The notes below the pieces were generated by a model, which saw only the letters and a program-made list of their open reading frames with translations, made no database searches and had not been told where the DNA came from. From DASYAE01 sp036501535 (GTDB lineage Bacteria > Actinomycetota > Actinomycetes > Streptomycetales > Catenulisporaceae), in assembly GCA_036501535.1 (NCBI GenBank), contig DASYAE010000234.1, positions 1 through 44,269 of the forward strand: 44,269 nucleotides of DNA. The letters are read 5' to 3'. Numbering within the stretch: position 1 is the stretch's first letter; every line of letters begins with the position of its first letter. Of the stretch, positions 8,657-15,910 are shown piece by piece. The translations under genes were made by a program, and so were the position numbers.

Positions 8657-9583
8657 TCAGATGGTTGCCTTCGGTGGATGGTGCAGGTGAACGGCCTGCG
8701 AAGCGAAGCGCTTGCGATAGGCCGTCGCGCTCAGCCCGTAGTGCGCTTTGAACCGGCGGGCGAAGTTGGACTGGTCCGGCCAGCCCACCGCCTGCCCGAT
8801 ACCGCTGACGGGCTCATCGGAATGCAGCAGGAGCACGGCGGCTTGTTCTGCCCGGATCTGGGCGAGGTAAGCCATGGGGGGAAGGCCGGTGGCGGCGTTG
8901 AACAAGCGCACCAGGTAGCCCGGGACGAGGTGTGACTCGGCGGCCAGATCAGCCAGCGTCCAATGCCGAGCGAGGTTCGCCTCCATCAGGCGCATCGCCT
9001 TCAGCACGGCGGGATGCGCCGTCCCCGGCTCGGCGCGCAGCGAGCCGTCTGTGCGGGCGACCGCCAGGCCGAGCTGGCCGAAGAGCAGCGAGAGCCGACC
9101 GACGACATCCGCATGGTGCAGCGCCACCGGTTGGTGCCGCAGTGCCGCGAGCGCGTCGAGGTGCGTGACGCACTCGCTGAAGGCCGTCGGCGGCAGGCTG
9201 ACGGTCAGCACGCCGCGCCCGGCCGGAGCGTATGGACCGGCCCAGAGAAGGTAGCCGAGCAGCGGATCCTCGCGGGTCCAGGACAGCTCGCGGCGCAGCA
9301 GCTCGCTGCTGAAGCAGCAGTTGTACACCTCGAAGGGGCGGCAGTCCTCGTAGCCGTGCCAGACGCCGGGCCGCAGCAGGACCACGTCCCCGGGGCGCAG
9401 GTCCTGCCGGCCGGTCAGGGTGTAGTGGGTTGCGGTGCCGGCCACCGCGAACGCGATCTCCACGAAGCTGTGCGTGTGCACGGGACTGTCCCACTTGTGG
9501 AGGTAGCTGCCGGCGTAGACGGGCGAGCCCTCGGTGAAGTGGAACAGGCCCTGGCTGGTCCCCACGGGCGGTGTCTCGTCCAC
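8657..9583 (-). CDS. AraC-family regulator with N-terminal cupin sensor
   Basis: A cupin-like ligand domain (HTHSFVEIAFAVAG, RPGDVVLLRPGVWHGY) is followed by a C-terminal AraC DNA-binding domain with two helix-turn-helix motifs (WTLADLAAESHLVPGYLVRLF; VSGIGQAVGWPDQSNFARRFKAHYG is the second and signature region). The layout recalls RhaS/RhaR-type sugar regulators. The start is uncertain: I use the GTG at 9583 (308 residues); the frame extends to a TTG at 9628. It is divergent from the ABC importer operon and upstream, on the same strand, of the secreted GH78-like gene, so it is a likely activator of rhamnoside uptake; that role is inferred. The 141-base divergent gap holds a long inverted repeat. 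Confidence 0.88.
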   Translation of the reverse strand: MDETPPVGTSQGLFHFTEGSPVYAGSYLHKWDSPVHTHSFVEIAFAVAGTATHYTLTGRQDLRPGDVVLLRPGVWHGYEDCRPFEVYNCCFSSELLRRELSWTREDPLLGYLLWAGPYAPAGRGVLTVSLPPTAFSECVTHLDALAALRHQPVALHHADVVGRLSLLFGQLGLAVARTDGSLRAEPGTAHPAVLKAMRLMEANLARHWTLADLAAESHLVPGYLVRLFNAATGLPPMAYLAQIRAEQAAVLLLHSDEPVSGIGQAVGWPDQSNFARRFKAHYGLSATAYRKRFASQAVHLHHPPKATI

Positions 9584-9664
9584 AGCCGCACCGTAGCCCC
9601 TTGTCCCGCCGAAGTTAATTCCAGCCAAGTATCGGTCTATCGCGGCATAGCGGTGACCAGCCGG

Positions 9665-9705
9665 TTCGGTGAAACATCCTCCTCACGGATCGGTATTTCA
9701 CCGAA
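9665..9705. promoter_or_regulatory. 10-bp inverted repeat, probable AraC-family operator
   Basis: TTCGGTGAAA (9665-9674) and its exact reverse complement TTTCACCGAA (9696-9705), 21 bases apart, so the arm centres are 31 bases or about three helical turns apart. It lies between the divergent AraC gene and the importer operon, 20 bases before the first permease start. Widely spaced inverted half-sites are how RhaR/RhaS-type regulators bind. A LacI site is the alternative. Confidence 0.55.
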
Positions 9706-9724
9706 GCGAAACGTGGAATCGACC

Positions 9725-10609
9725 ATGCCCTTGTCCTGGTGGCGCTGCCTACCCCGCCGGCCGGCGGTGGCAACACTCCTGTTGCCGAGCCTGCTGCTGA
9801 TCGGCGTGTTCAGCTACTACCCGGCGGTGCGCAGCCTGATCGGAGGGTTCTACCAGTGGAACGGCTTCTCGGCCCCGGCCTACGCCGGGACCTCGCAGTT
9901 CACCCAGTACCTCCACGCGCCGACGTTCGGCACGGAGGTGAGGAACATCGCCGTGCTGACCGGCGGAAGCATCCTGATCACCCTGGTCTCGCAGTTCACC
10001 GCGGCAGAATTCGTGCTCCACATGCCGAAACGGGCGGGCGCCGTCGCCAAGTACCTGCTCGCGCTGCCGATCGTGCTGCCGCCGCTGGTGCTGATCGAAG
10101 TGTGGGCGTACGTGCTCCAGCCGGAGACCGGACTGCTCGACCACGTCCTCGGCTCGGTCGGGCTGCCTGAGCCGGCCTGGCTGAGCGATCCGCACCTCGC
10201 GCTCGCCGGCATCCTGCTGATCGGATTCCCGTGGATCTCCAACCTCGGATTCCTGATCTTCCTCGGCGGCCTGCAGAACCTGCCGAGAGACGTGCTCGAC
10301 GCCGCCCGGATGGACGGTCTCGGCGCGGTTCGGCGGATGTTCGCCATCGACGTGCCACTGCTGATACCGCAGTTCCGGATCGTCGTCGTGCTGTCCGGAA
10401 TCTTCGCCGTGCAGAACTTCGTGCCGATCCTGCTGCTGACCAACGGCGGCCCCGGCACCGCGACCCTCGTGCCGGGACTGGACATGTACCAGTCCGCCTT
10501 CCAGAACGACCAGTACGGCTACGGCATGGCGATCGGCACCCTGCTGTTCGCCGCCATGCTCGTGTTCACCCTCATCGCCATGCGCGCGCTGCGCCCCAGG
10601 ACCACCTGA
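9725..10609 (+). CDS. ABC sugar transporter permease (MalF/UgpA type)
   Basis: A 294-residue integral membrane protein of the carbohydrate importer class. An N-terminal membrane segment (VATLLLPSLLLIGVFSYYP) and about five more helices surround the conserved cytoplasmic loop that contacts the ATPase (LDAARMDGLGAVRRMFAIDVPLL). The ATG at 9725 is chosen because it precedes the first helix; an upstream frame runs antisense through the AraC gene and is spurious. It is the first gene of a four-gene operon with the binding lipoprotein, a second permease and a rhamnosidase. No ATPase is encoded here; actinomycetes often serve such importers with a shared MsiK-type ATPase, which I infer. Confidence 0.9.
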   Translation: MPLSWWRCLPRRPAVATLLLPSLLLIGVFSYYPAVRSLIGGFYQWNGFSAPAYAGTSQFTQYLHAPTFGTEVRNIAVLTGGSILITLVSQFTAAEFVLHMPKRAGAVAKYLLALPIVLPPLVLIEVWAYVLQPETGLLDHVLGSVGLPEPAWLSDPHLALAGILLIGFPWISNLGFLIFLGGLQNLPRDVLDAARMDGLGAVRRMFAIDVPLLIPQFRIVVVLSGIFAVQNFVPILLLTNGGPGTATLVPGLDMYQSAFQNDQYGYGMAIGTLLFAAMLVFTLIAMRALRPRTT

Positions 10610-10697
10610 CCGGCTGCCGCTCCCGCGACTGCGGCCGCCCCGGAACTCCCGTGCTCCACGCACTCAGCCATCGAACCCGCGTCCCAGGTGAGGCCCC

Positions 10698-12200
10698 ATG
10701 CTCGGAACAAGACTCCTGCGCGCGGCGTCACCCGCCGCCGCAGTGCTGCTGGTCACCGGTGTCCTGACCGCCGGATGCTCCTCGAGCGGACAAGGAGCCG
10801 ACGGCCCGGTCACGATCAAAGCGCAACTACCACCCAACACCGGCCCGATCACCGCCGCCGACAACGCCGGCCTGCAGCAGCTGACCAAGCAGTACGAGAC
10901 CGCGCACAAGAACGTCACCGTGCAGTGGCTGGCGAACAACACCAACGGCATCACCCAGGCGAACGCCGCGCTGGAGAGCCAGGCCACCGGCGGCGCCGCG
11001 CCCGACATCGTCTGGGAGCAGTACGGGCCGGTCACCTCCGGCGCCCTGCCGTCGGGTCTGCTTCAGAACATCAAGCCCTACCTGCAAAAGCCGGACCCCT
11101 ACGCATCCGGCGACTCCAGCTGGCTCTCGCTCTTCTCCTCCTCGACCGTCCCCTACATGACCTCACCCGACGGGGACATCGACATCATCCTCGGATCCGA
11201 CGTCGAGACGGGCATGTTCTACAGCACCGCCGCCTTCACCAAGGCCGGCATCACCTCGACACCGAAGACGTGGGCCGCCTTCATCGCCGACCTCGGCAGG
11301 CTCCAGACCGCCGGGATCACGCCCTTCCTGTTCACCACCGGCGCTCCATGCAACCCGTCATGGTTCGAACGCCTGACGGCCACGTCGCTGCTGGCCGGCC
11401 AGGTCGGTCGGTTCGACGTCAATCACGCCCAGGTCACCGACGGCCTCGACGTGGCAGTCGGCATCCAAAAGGGCATCATCAGCATGAACAACCCCCGCTA
11501 CGCCGAAGCATGGAAGCTTCTCGGGCAGCTCGCCGGATACTCGGCCGAAGGCCAGAGCACCTACGACGCGTGCTCGAATCCCAACGCCACCACACCCCCG
11601 CTCAGCCCGCAGTCCCTGCTCATCCAGGGCAAGGTGGGCATCCTGTGGGGCGGCAGCTGGTGGATTCCGCAGCTCGACTCGGCAGGCTTCGCCGGCAGGT
11701 TCGGGGTCTTCCCCGAACCGGCGATCACCACCGCCAGCACCTCGCTCGCGCTGGGCACCTCGACGCTCGGCGTGATCGGCGGCCCGAACGGCAACGGCGA
11801 GTGGAGCATCACCTCGCAGCGCGCGGACAGCTCCATGACGGCGGCCAAGACCTCGACGGTCATGGACTTCATGGCCTGGCTGTTCACACCGCAGCACCTC
11901 GGCTACTGGCTCAAGATCAACGGGAGCGGATCCTACATCCCGACCGAGCCGGCCGCGCCGACGGTCAACCTGCCCGGCCTGCCCGGCCTGGTGCCCGCCG
12001 GCAAGGTGCCGACAGTGGTCGACGTCGTACTCGACGACGTGCTGTCGACCGCCGCGACGAACTCCGGCATGCGCCTGGTCCAGGACTACGTCGACGGCTC
12101 GACGTCCTACTCCTCCTTCGCCTTGCAGTGGCAGTCGCTGCTGACCAGCTCGGCACAGGCCTGGGCGACACAGAACCACGTGAACCTCGGCAAGTACTGA
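10698..12200 (+). CDS. Extracellular sugar-binding lipoprotein of ABC importer
   Basis: A 500-residue solute-binding protein. It starts with a lipoprotein signal (about residues 1-26) ending LTAGC, so Cys26 should be lipidated and the protein anchored to the outer face of the membrane. The mature part has the two-lobed family-1 oligosaccharide-binding fold, with typical segments APDIVWEQY, YSTAAFTKAGITSTPKTW, and GKVGILWGGSWW. The ATG follows GGTGAGG by 5 bases. It sits between the two permeases, an unusual order (permease, binding protein, permease). The ligand is inferred to be a rhamnose-containing oligosaccharide from the adjacent GH78 and AraC genes. Confidence 0.9.
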   Translation: MLGTRLLRAASPAAAVLLVTGVLTAGCSSSGQGADGPVTIKAQLPPNTGPITAADNAGLQQLTKQYETAHKNVTVQWLANNTNGITQANAALESQATGGAAPDIVWEQYGPVTSGALPSGLLQNIKPYLQKPDPYASGDSSWLSLFSSSTVPYMTSPDGDIDIILGSDVETGMFYSTAAFTKAGITSTPKTWAAFIADLGRLQTAGITPFLFTTGAPCNPSWFERLTATSLLAGQVGRFDVNHAQVTDGLDVAVGIQKGIISMNNPRYAEAWKLLGQLAGYSAEGQSTYDACSNPNATTPPLSPQSLLIQGKVGILWGGSWWIPQLDSAGFAGRFGVFPEPAITTASTSLALGTSTLGVIGGPNGNGEWSITSQRADSSMTAAKTSTVMDFMAWLFTPQHLGYWLKINGSGSYIPTEPAAPTVNLPGLPGLVPAGKVPTVVDVVLDDVLSTAATNSGMRLVQDYVDGSTSYSSFALQWQSLLTSSAQAWATQNHVNLGKY

Positions 12201-12214
12201 ACGGGAAGACCTCC

Positions 12215-13120
12215 GTGCTCTCCACACCGGAAACCGAGGCCCGCGCCGGCCGCCGCCACGCACCCGCTGCGCAGCGGCCGGCGCGGGCCGCCCGGAACCG
12301 CCGCTACAGCTGGATCAGCATCGCCGCGGGCGCCGTCATCATCGCGATGACCTACTTCCCGCTGGTGTTCGTCCTGTCCAACTCCCTCAAGAGCGGCCGG
12401 AACATCTTCAGCGCCGGCGTGTTCTCCCTGTTCACCCAGTTCGACTACGAGAACTACGCCGCGGCTTGGACGGGCGTGTCGCCGCAGCTGGTCAACACGG
12501 TCGTCGTCGCCGCGGCCTCGATCGCCCTCGGTGTCAGCGCCGCGGCGCTGGGCGCCTACGCGTTCTCGCAGCTGCGCTTCCGCGGCAAGGGCCTGCTGTT
12601 CACCGCATACATCGCGCTCCTGCTCGTGCCCTCGACACTCACCTTGATCCCGCTGTTCCTGACCATCCAGAAGCTGCATCTGTTCAATACGTGGTGGGCG
12701 CTGGTGCTGCCGTATTCGGCCGGTGCGCAACCGCTGCTGGTGCTCATCTTCCGCGGCTTCTTCGACCAGATCCCGCGGGAACTGCTGGAAAGCGCCCGTA
12801 CCGACGGCTGCACCGAGGCCGGCGTGCTGCTGCGCATCGTCGTCCCACTGGCCCGCCCGGTCCTGCTCACCGGCGCGATCCTCGTGACGACCAACGTGTG
12901 GGGCGACTACCTGTGGCCCACGATCGTCATCCAGGACCCGCAGCACACTACGATCTCGGCCGGAGTCCAGCAGTTCGTCGGCAGCTTCGGCCTGAACCTG
13001 AGCGGCGGCGGCGCCGTCTTCGCCGCGTTCGTGCTCGCGACCGCGCCGATGTTCGCCCTCGTCGGCGTGACCATGCGCTATTTCGTCTCCGGGCTGACCG
13101 AAGGAGCGACCAAGCTGTGA
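12215..13120 (+). CDS. ABC sugar transporter permease (MalG/UgpE type)
   Basis: A 301-residue membrane protein and partner of the first permease. A basic, alanine-rich cytoplasmic tail (about 1-30) precedes the first helix (ISIAAGAVIIAMTYFPLVFVL), an extracytoplasmic segment, four or five further helices and the ATPase-contact loop (LLESARTDGCTEAGVLLRIVVPL). The GTG at 12215 follows GGGAAG and begins 14 bases after the binding-protein stop. Its stop overlaps the GTG of the downstream rhamnosidase by four bases (GTGA), indicating translational coupling of uptake and cytoplasmic hydrolysis. Confidence 0.9.
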   Translation: MLSTPETEARAGRRHAPAAQRPARAARNRRYSWISIAAGAVIIAMTYFPLVFVLSNSLKSGRNIFSAGVFSLFTQFDYENYAAAWTGVSPQLVNTVVVAAASIALGVSAAALGAYAFSQLRFRGKGLLFTAYIALLLVPSTLTLIPLFLTIQKLHLFNTWWALVLPYSAGAQPLLVLIFRGFFDQIPRELLESARTDGCTEAGVLLRIVVPLARPVLLTGAILVTTNVWGDYLWPTIVIQDPQHTTISAGVQQFVGSFGLNLSGGGAVFAAFVLATAPMFALVGVTMRYFVSGLTEGATKL

Positions 13121-15840
13121 CCGCACGACCGCCGTTGATCCCAGTCGCGCTGCGGTGCGCCCATCTGGCCGACCCGCTCGGCGTCACCCCGGATCGGGTA
13201 CGCCTGAGCTGGATGCTGGAGGGTGTGGGCACAGGCCGTGCCCAAAGCGCCTACCAGGTGCAGGTCACCGCAGCCGGGCCGATTGACGCAGCCGACGAGC
13301 CGACATGGGACGGCGGCAAGGTCGAGACCGCACAGTCGACCGACATCCCGTACGCCGGGCCGCCGCTGATCCGTGGCGGCACGTACACCTGGCGGGTGCG
13401 AATCTGGGACGAGCACGCAACGCCATCGGCCTGGAGCGCGCCGGCCCGATTCGACGTCGAACTCGACACCGCCTCGAGCTGGCACGCCTCGTGGATCACC
13501 TCGACCCGGACACCCGGGAACGCCCGGCCGCCGGCCGAACCCGGCCCGGACGACCGCGTCGCCGTCGCGATGAACCCCGCCGTCCACCTGCGCCGGACGT
13601 TCACCATCGACAAACCCGTCGCACGCGCACGGCTCTACGTCACCGCCCTCGGCCTCTACGAAGCCCGACTCAACGGCCACCGCGTCGGCGACGCCTACCT
13701 CACCCCGGGGTGGACCGACTACGACCGGCGCATCCTGTACCAGACCTATGACGTGACTGCGCTGCTGGCCGCAGGAGAGAACGTGCTCGGCGCACTTCTC
13801 GCCGACGGCTGGTACGCCGGCTTCGTCGGCTACGACGCCAAACGGGCCGGCGCGCACTACGGCACCACGCCGGAACTGCTGGCCCAACTGGTGATCGATT
13901 TCGCCGACGGCGGCCGCGAGTCGATCGTCACCGACGAGCGATGGCAGTCCCGTACCGGAGCGATCCTGCACGCCGACCTGCTGATGGGAGAGCGCCACGA
14001 CGCCCGCCTCGAACCATCCGGGTGGGACAGGCCCGGCTTCACCCGCACAGACGACTGGCGACCGGTCGCCACGCGGGACCGCGACGCGCGCCCGCTCCGC
14101 GCCGATCCCGGGCCGCCGATCCGCGTCACCCAGGACATCGCGCCCGTAGCCATCACCCGCGACCCGGACGGCCGTCACATCGTCGACTTCGGCCAGAACC
14201 TGACCGGCTGGCTGCGCATACACGCCGACGGCCCGCCCGGCACCAGGATCCGCATCCGGCACGGCGAGGTCCTCGCCGACGACGGGAGCCTCTACACCGC
14301 GAACCTGCGCACCGCCCGACAGACGGACGAATTCGCCATCGGCGACCGTCCCACGCGATTCGAACCCCGCTTCACGATGCACGGCTTCCGGTACGCCGAG
14401 ATCACCGGGCTCCCCGACGACCCGGATCCGGCCGACATCGTCGCCCGCGTCGTCCACTCCGACATCGCCGCCGCCGGATCGCTCACCTCGTCGGAGCCCT
14501 GGCTCGATCGGCTCTTCCACGCCGTCGACTGGGGGCAGCGCGGCAATTTCGTCAGCGTCCCGACCGACTGCCCCCAACGCGACGAGCGCCTCGGCTGGCT
14601 CGGCGACGCCCAGGTCTTCGCCCGCACCGCCTGCTACAACCGCGATGTCGCAGCATTCTTCGACAAGTGGATGGACGACGTCGCCGACGCGCAGCTGCCC
14701 TCCGGCGCCTTCCCCGACATCGCCCCGCGGCTCCACCGCACCGGGCCGGGAGCTCCGGCGTGGGGCGACGCCGGAGTGATCGTGCCGTGGACCGTGTGGA
14801 AGATGTACGCGGACCGCGGCATCCTGCACCGGCATTTCGCGGCGATGACCGCCTGGATGGACTTCCTCGAACGCGCCAATCCCGATCACCTGCGCACCCG
14901 GGAAGTCGGAAACGGGTACAACGACTGGCTTTCACCAGGCGAGGACGCCACCCCGCCGGAGCTGCTGGCCACTGCCTACTGGGCCCACGACGCGGCCCTG
15001 ATGGCCGAGATCGCCGAGGCGATGGGCCGCCACGACGACGCCGCCGGATACCGGTCCCTGCGCTCGAAGATCCGCTCGGCGTTCGCCGAGGCGTTCGTGT
15101 CCGAAGACGGTCGGGTCGCCTCCGAAGCCCAGACCGCCTACGTCCTCGCCCTGCACACGGGCCTGATTCCCGAGGACCTGCGCGGATCCGCCGCCGACCG
15201 CCTCGTCACGGCGATCCGGACCGCGGACGACCACCTGACCACAGGGTTCGTCGGCGTCGGATACATCCTTCCGGTACTGAGCCAGACCGGCCACACCGAC
15301 GTCGCCTACCGGCTGCTGGAACAGAGAACGCAGCCATCCTGGCGCTACATGATCGAGCACGGCGCGACCACCGTCTGGGAGCGCTGGGACGGCTGGACCG
15401 CCGACGCCGGATTCCAGTCCCCGTGGATGAACTCGTTCAACCACTACGCACTCGGCTCCGTCGCCGAATGGCTCTACCGCTTCGTCCTCGGTATCGACCA
15501 GGAACCCGGCGCCGCCGGCTTCGGCCGACTCGTCCTGCGCCCGCACCCCGGCGGCCGGCTCCGGCACATCACAGGACTCTACCGATCAGTCCGCGGACCG
15601 ATCGCCACCGCGTGGGAGCGGTCGGAAGGCCGTTTCGCCTATCGCGTCGAACTTCCGCCGAACACCACAGCCACCGTCCACGTCCCGAGCAGCAGCCCTG
15701 ACGATGTGCGCGACGCCAACGGCAACCCGCCCACGTCGGTCGGGCCCTTCCCCGGGGCCGACGGCGTCGGAGAGGCGACCTTCGCGGTCGGATCCGGGAC
15801 GCACGAATACGCCGGGCCCCTTGCGAACCGCATGCCGTGA
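13117..15840 (+). CDS. Cytoplasmic alpha-L-rhamnosidase, GH78
   Basis: A 907-residue enzyme without signal peptide. The family order is visible: an N-terminal FnIII-like domain (YQVQVTAAGP to TYTWRVRIWDE), a beta-sandwich (ARLYVTALGLYEARLNGHRV; GWTDYDRRILYQTYDVT), a second beta domain with IVDFGQNLTGW, the (alpha/alpha)6 catalytic barrel from about 440, and a C-terminal beta domain. DCPQRDERLGWLGD (484-497) carries the conserved acids including the proposed general acid; NSFNHYALGSVAEWLY is also characteristic. It should hydrolyse terminal alpha-L-rhamnose from imported oligosaccharides by inversion. GTG at 13117 overlaps the permease stop; AAGGAG lies about 10 bases upstream. No rhamnose catabolic genes follow, so those must be elsewhere. 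Confidence 0.93.
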   Translation: MTARPPLIPVALRCAHLADPLGVTPDRVRLSWMLEGVGTGRAQSAYQVQVTAAGPIDAADEPTWDGGKVETAQSTDIPYAGPPLIRGGTYTWRVRIWDEHATPSAWSAPARFDVELDTASSWHASWITSTRTPGNARPPAEPGPDDRVAVAMNPAVHLRRTFTIDKPVARARLYVTALGLYEARLNGHRVGDAYLTPGWTDYDRRILYQTYDVTALLAAGENVLGALLADGWYAGFVGYDAKRAGAHYGTTPELLAQLVIDFADGGRESIVTDERWQSRTGAILHADLLMGERHDARLEPSGWDRPGFTRTDDWRPVATRDRDARPLRADPGPPIRVTQDIAPVAITRDPDGRHIVDFGQNLTGWLRIHADGPPGTRIRIRHGEVLADDGSLYTANLRTARQTDEFAIGDRPTRFEPRFTMHGFRYAEITGLPDDPDPADIVARVVHSDIAAAGSLTSSEPWLDRLFHAVDWGQRGNFVSVPTDCPQRDERLGWLGDAQVFARTACYNRDVAAFFDKWMDDVADAQLPSGAFPDIAPRLHRTGPGAPAWGDAGVIVPWTVWKMYADRGILHRHFAAMTAWMDFLERANPDHLRTREVGNGYNDWLSPGEDATPPELLATAYWAHDAALMAEIAEAMGRHDDAAGYRSLRSKIRSAFAEAFVSEDGRVASEAQTAYVLALHTGLIPEDLRGSAADRLVTAIRTADDHLTTGFVGVGYILPVLSQTGHTDVAYRLLEQRTQPSWRYMIEHGATTVWERWDGWTADAGFQSPWMNSFNHYALGSVAEWLYRFVLGIDQEPGAAGFGRLVLRPHPGGRLRHITGLYRSVRGPIATAWERSEGRFAYRVELPPNTTATVHVPSSSPDDVRDANGNPPTSVGPFPGADGVGEATFAVGSGTHEYAGPLANRMP

Positions 15841-15910
15841 AAACGTGCGGCCGTCAGCGCAGTCGACGGTTTGTCCGCGCTCATACTGTCCGCAACCGTG
15901 AGCCATGCCG

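Noticed and set aside
10688..12214. The upstream 500 codons of an 810-codon open frame that continues into the second permease.
   Set aside because: They lie in another frame of the sugar-binding lipoprotein and have the Arg/His-rich composition of a GC-bias shadow. The permease has its own GTG and ribosome site at 12215.
12466..13116. A long upstream extension of the GH78 rhamnosidase frame.
   Set aside because: It overlaps the permease out of frame and has shadow-like composition. The GTG at 13117 in GTGA overlap fits the family N-terminus.
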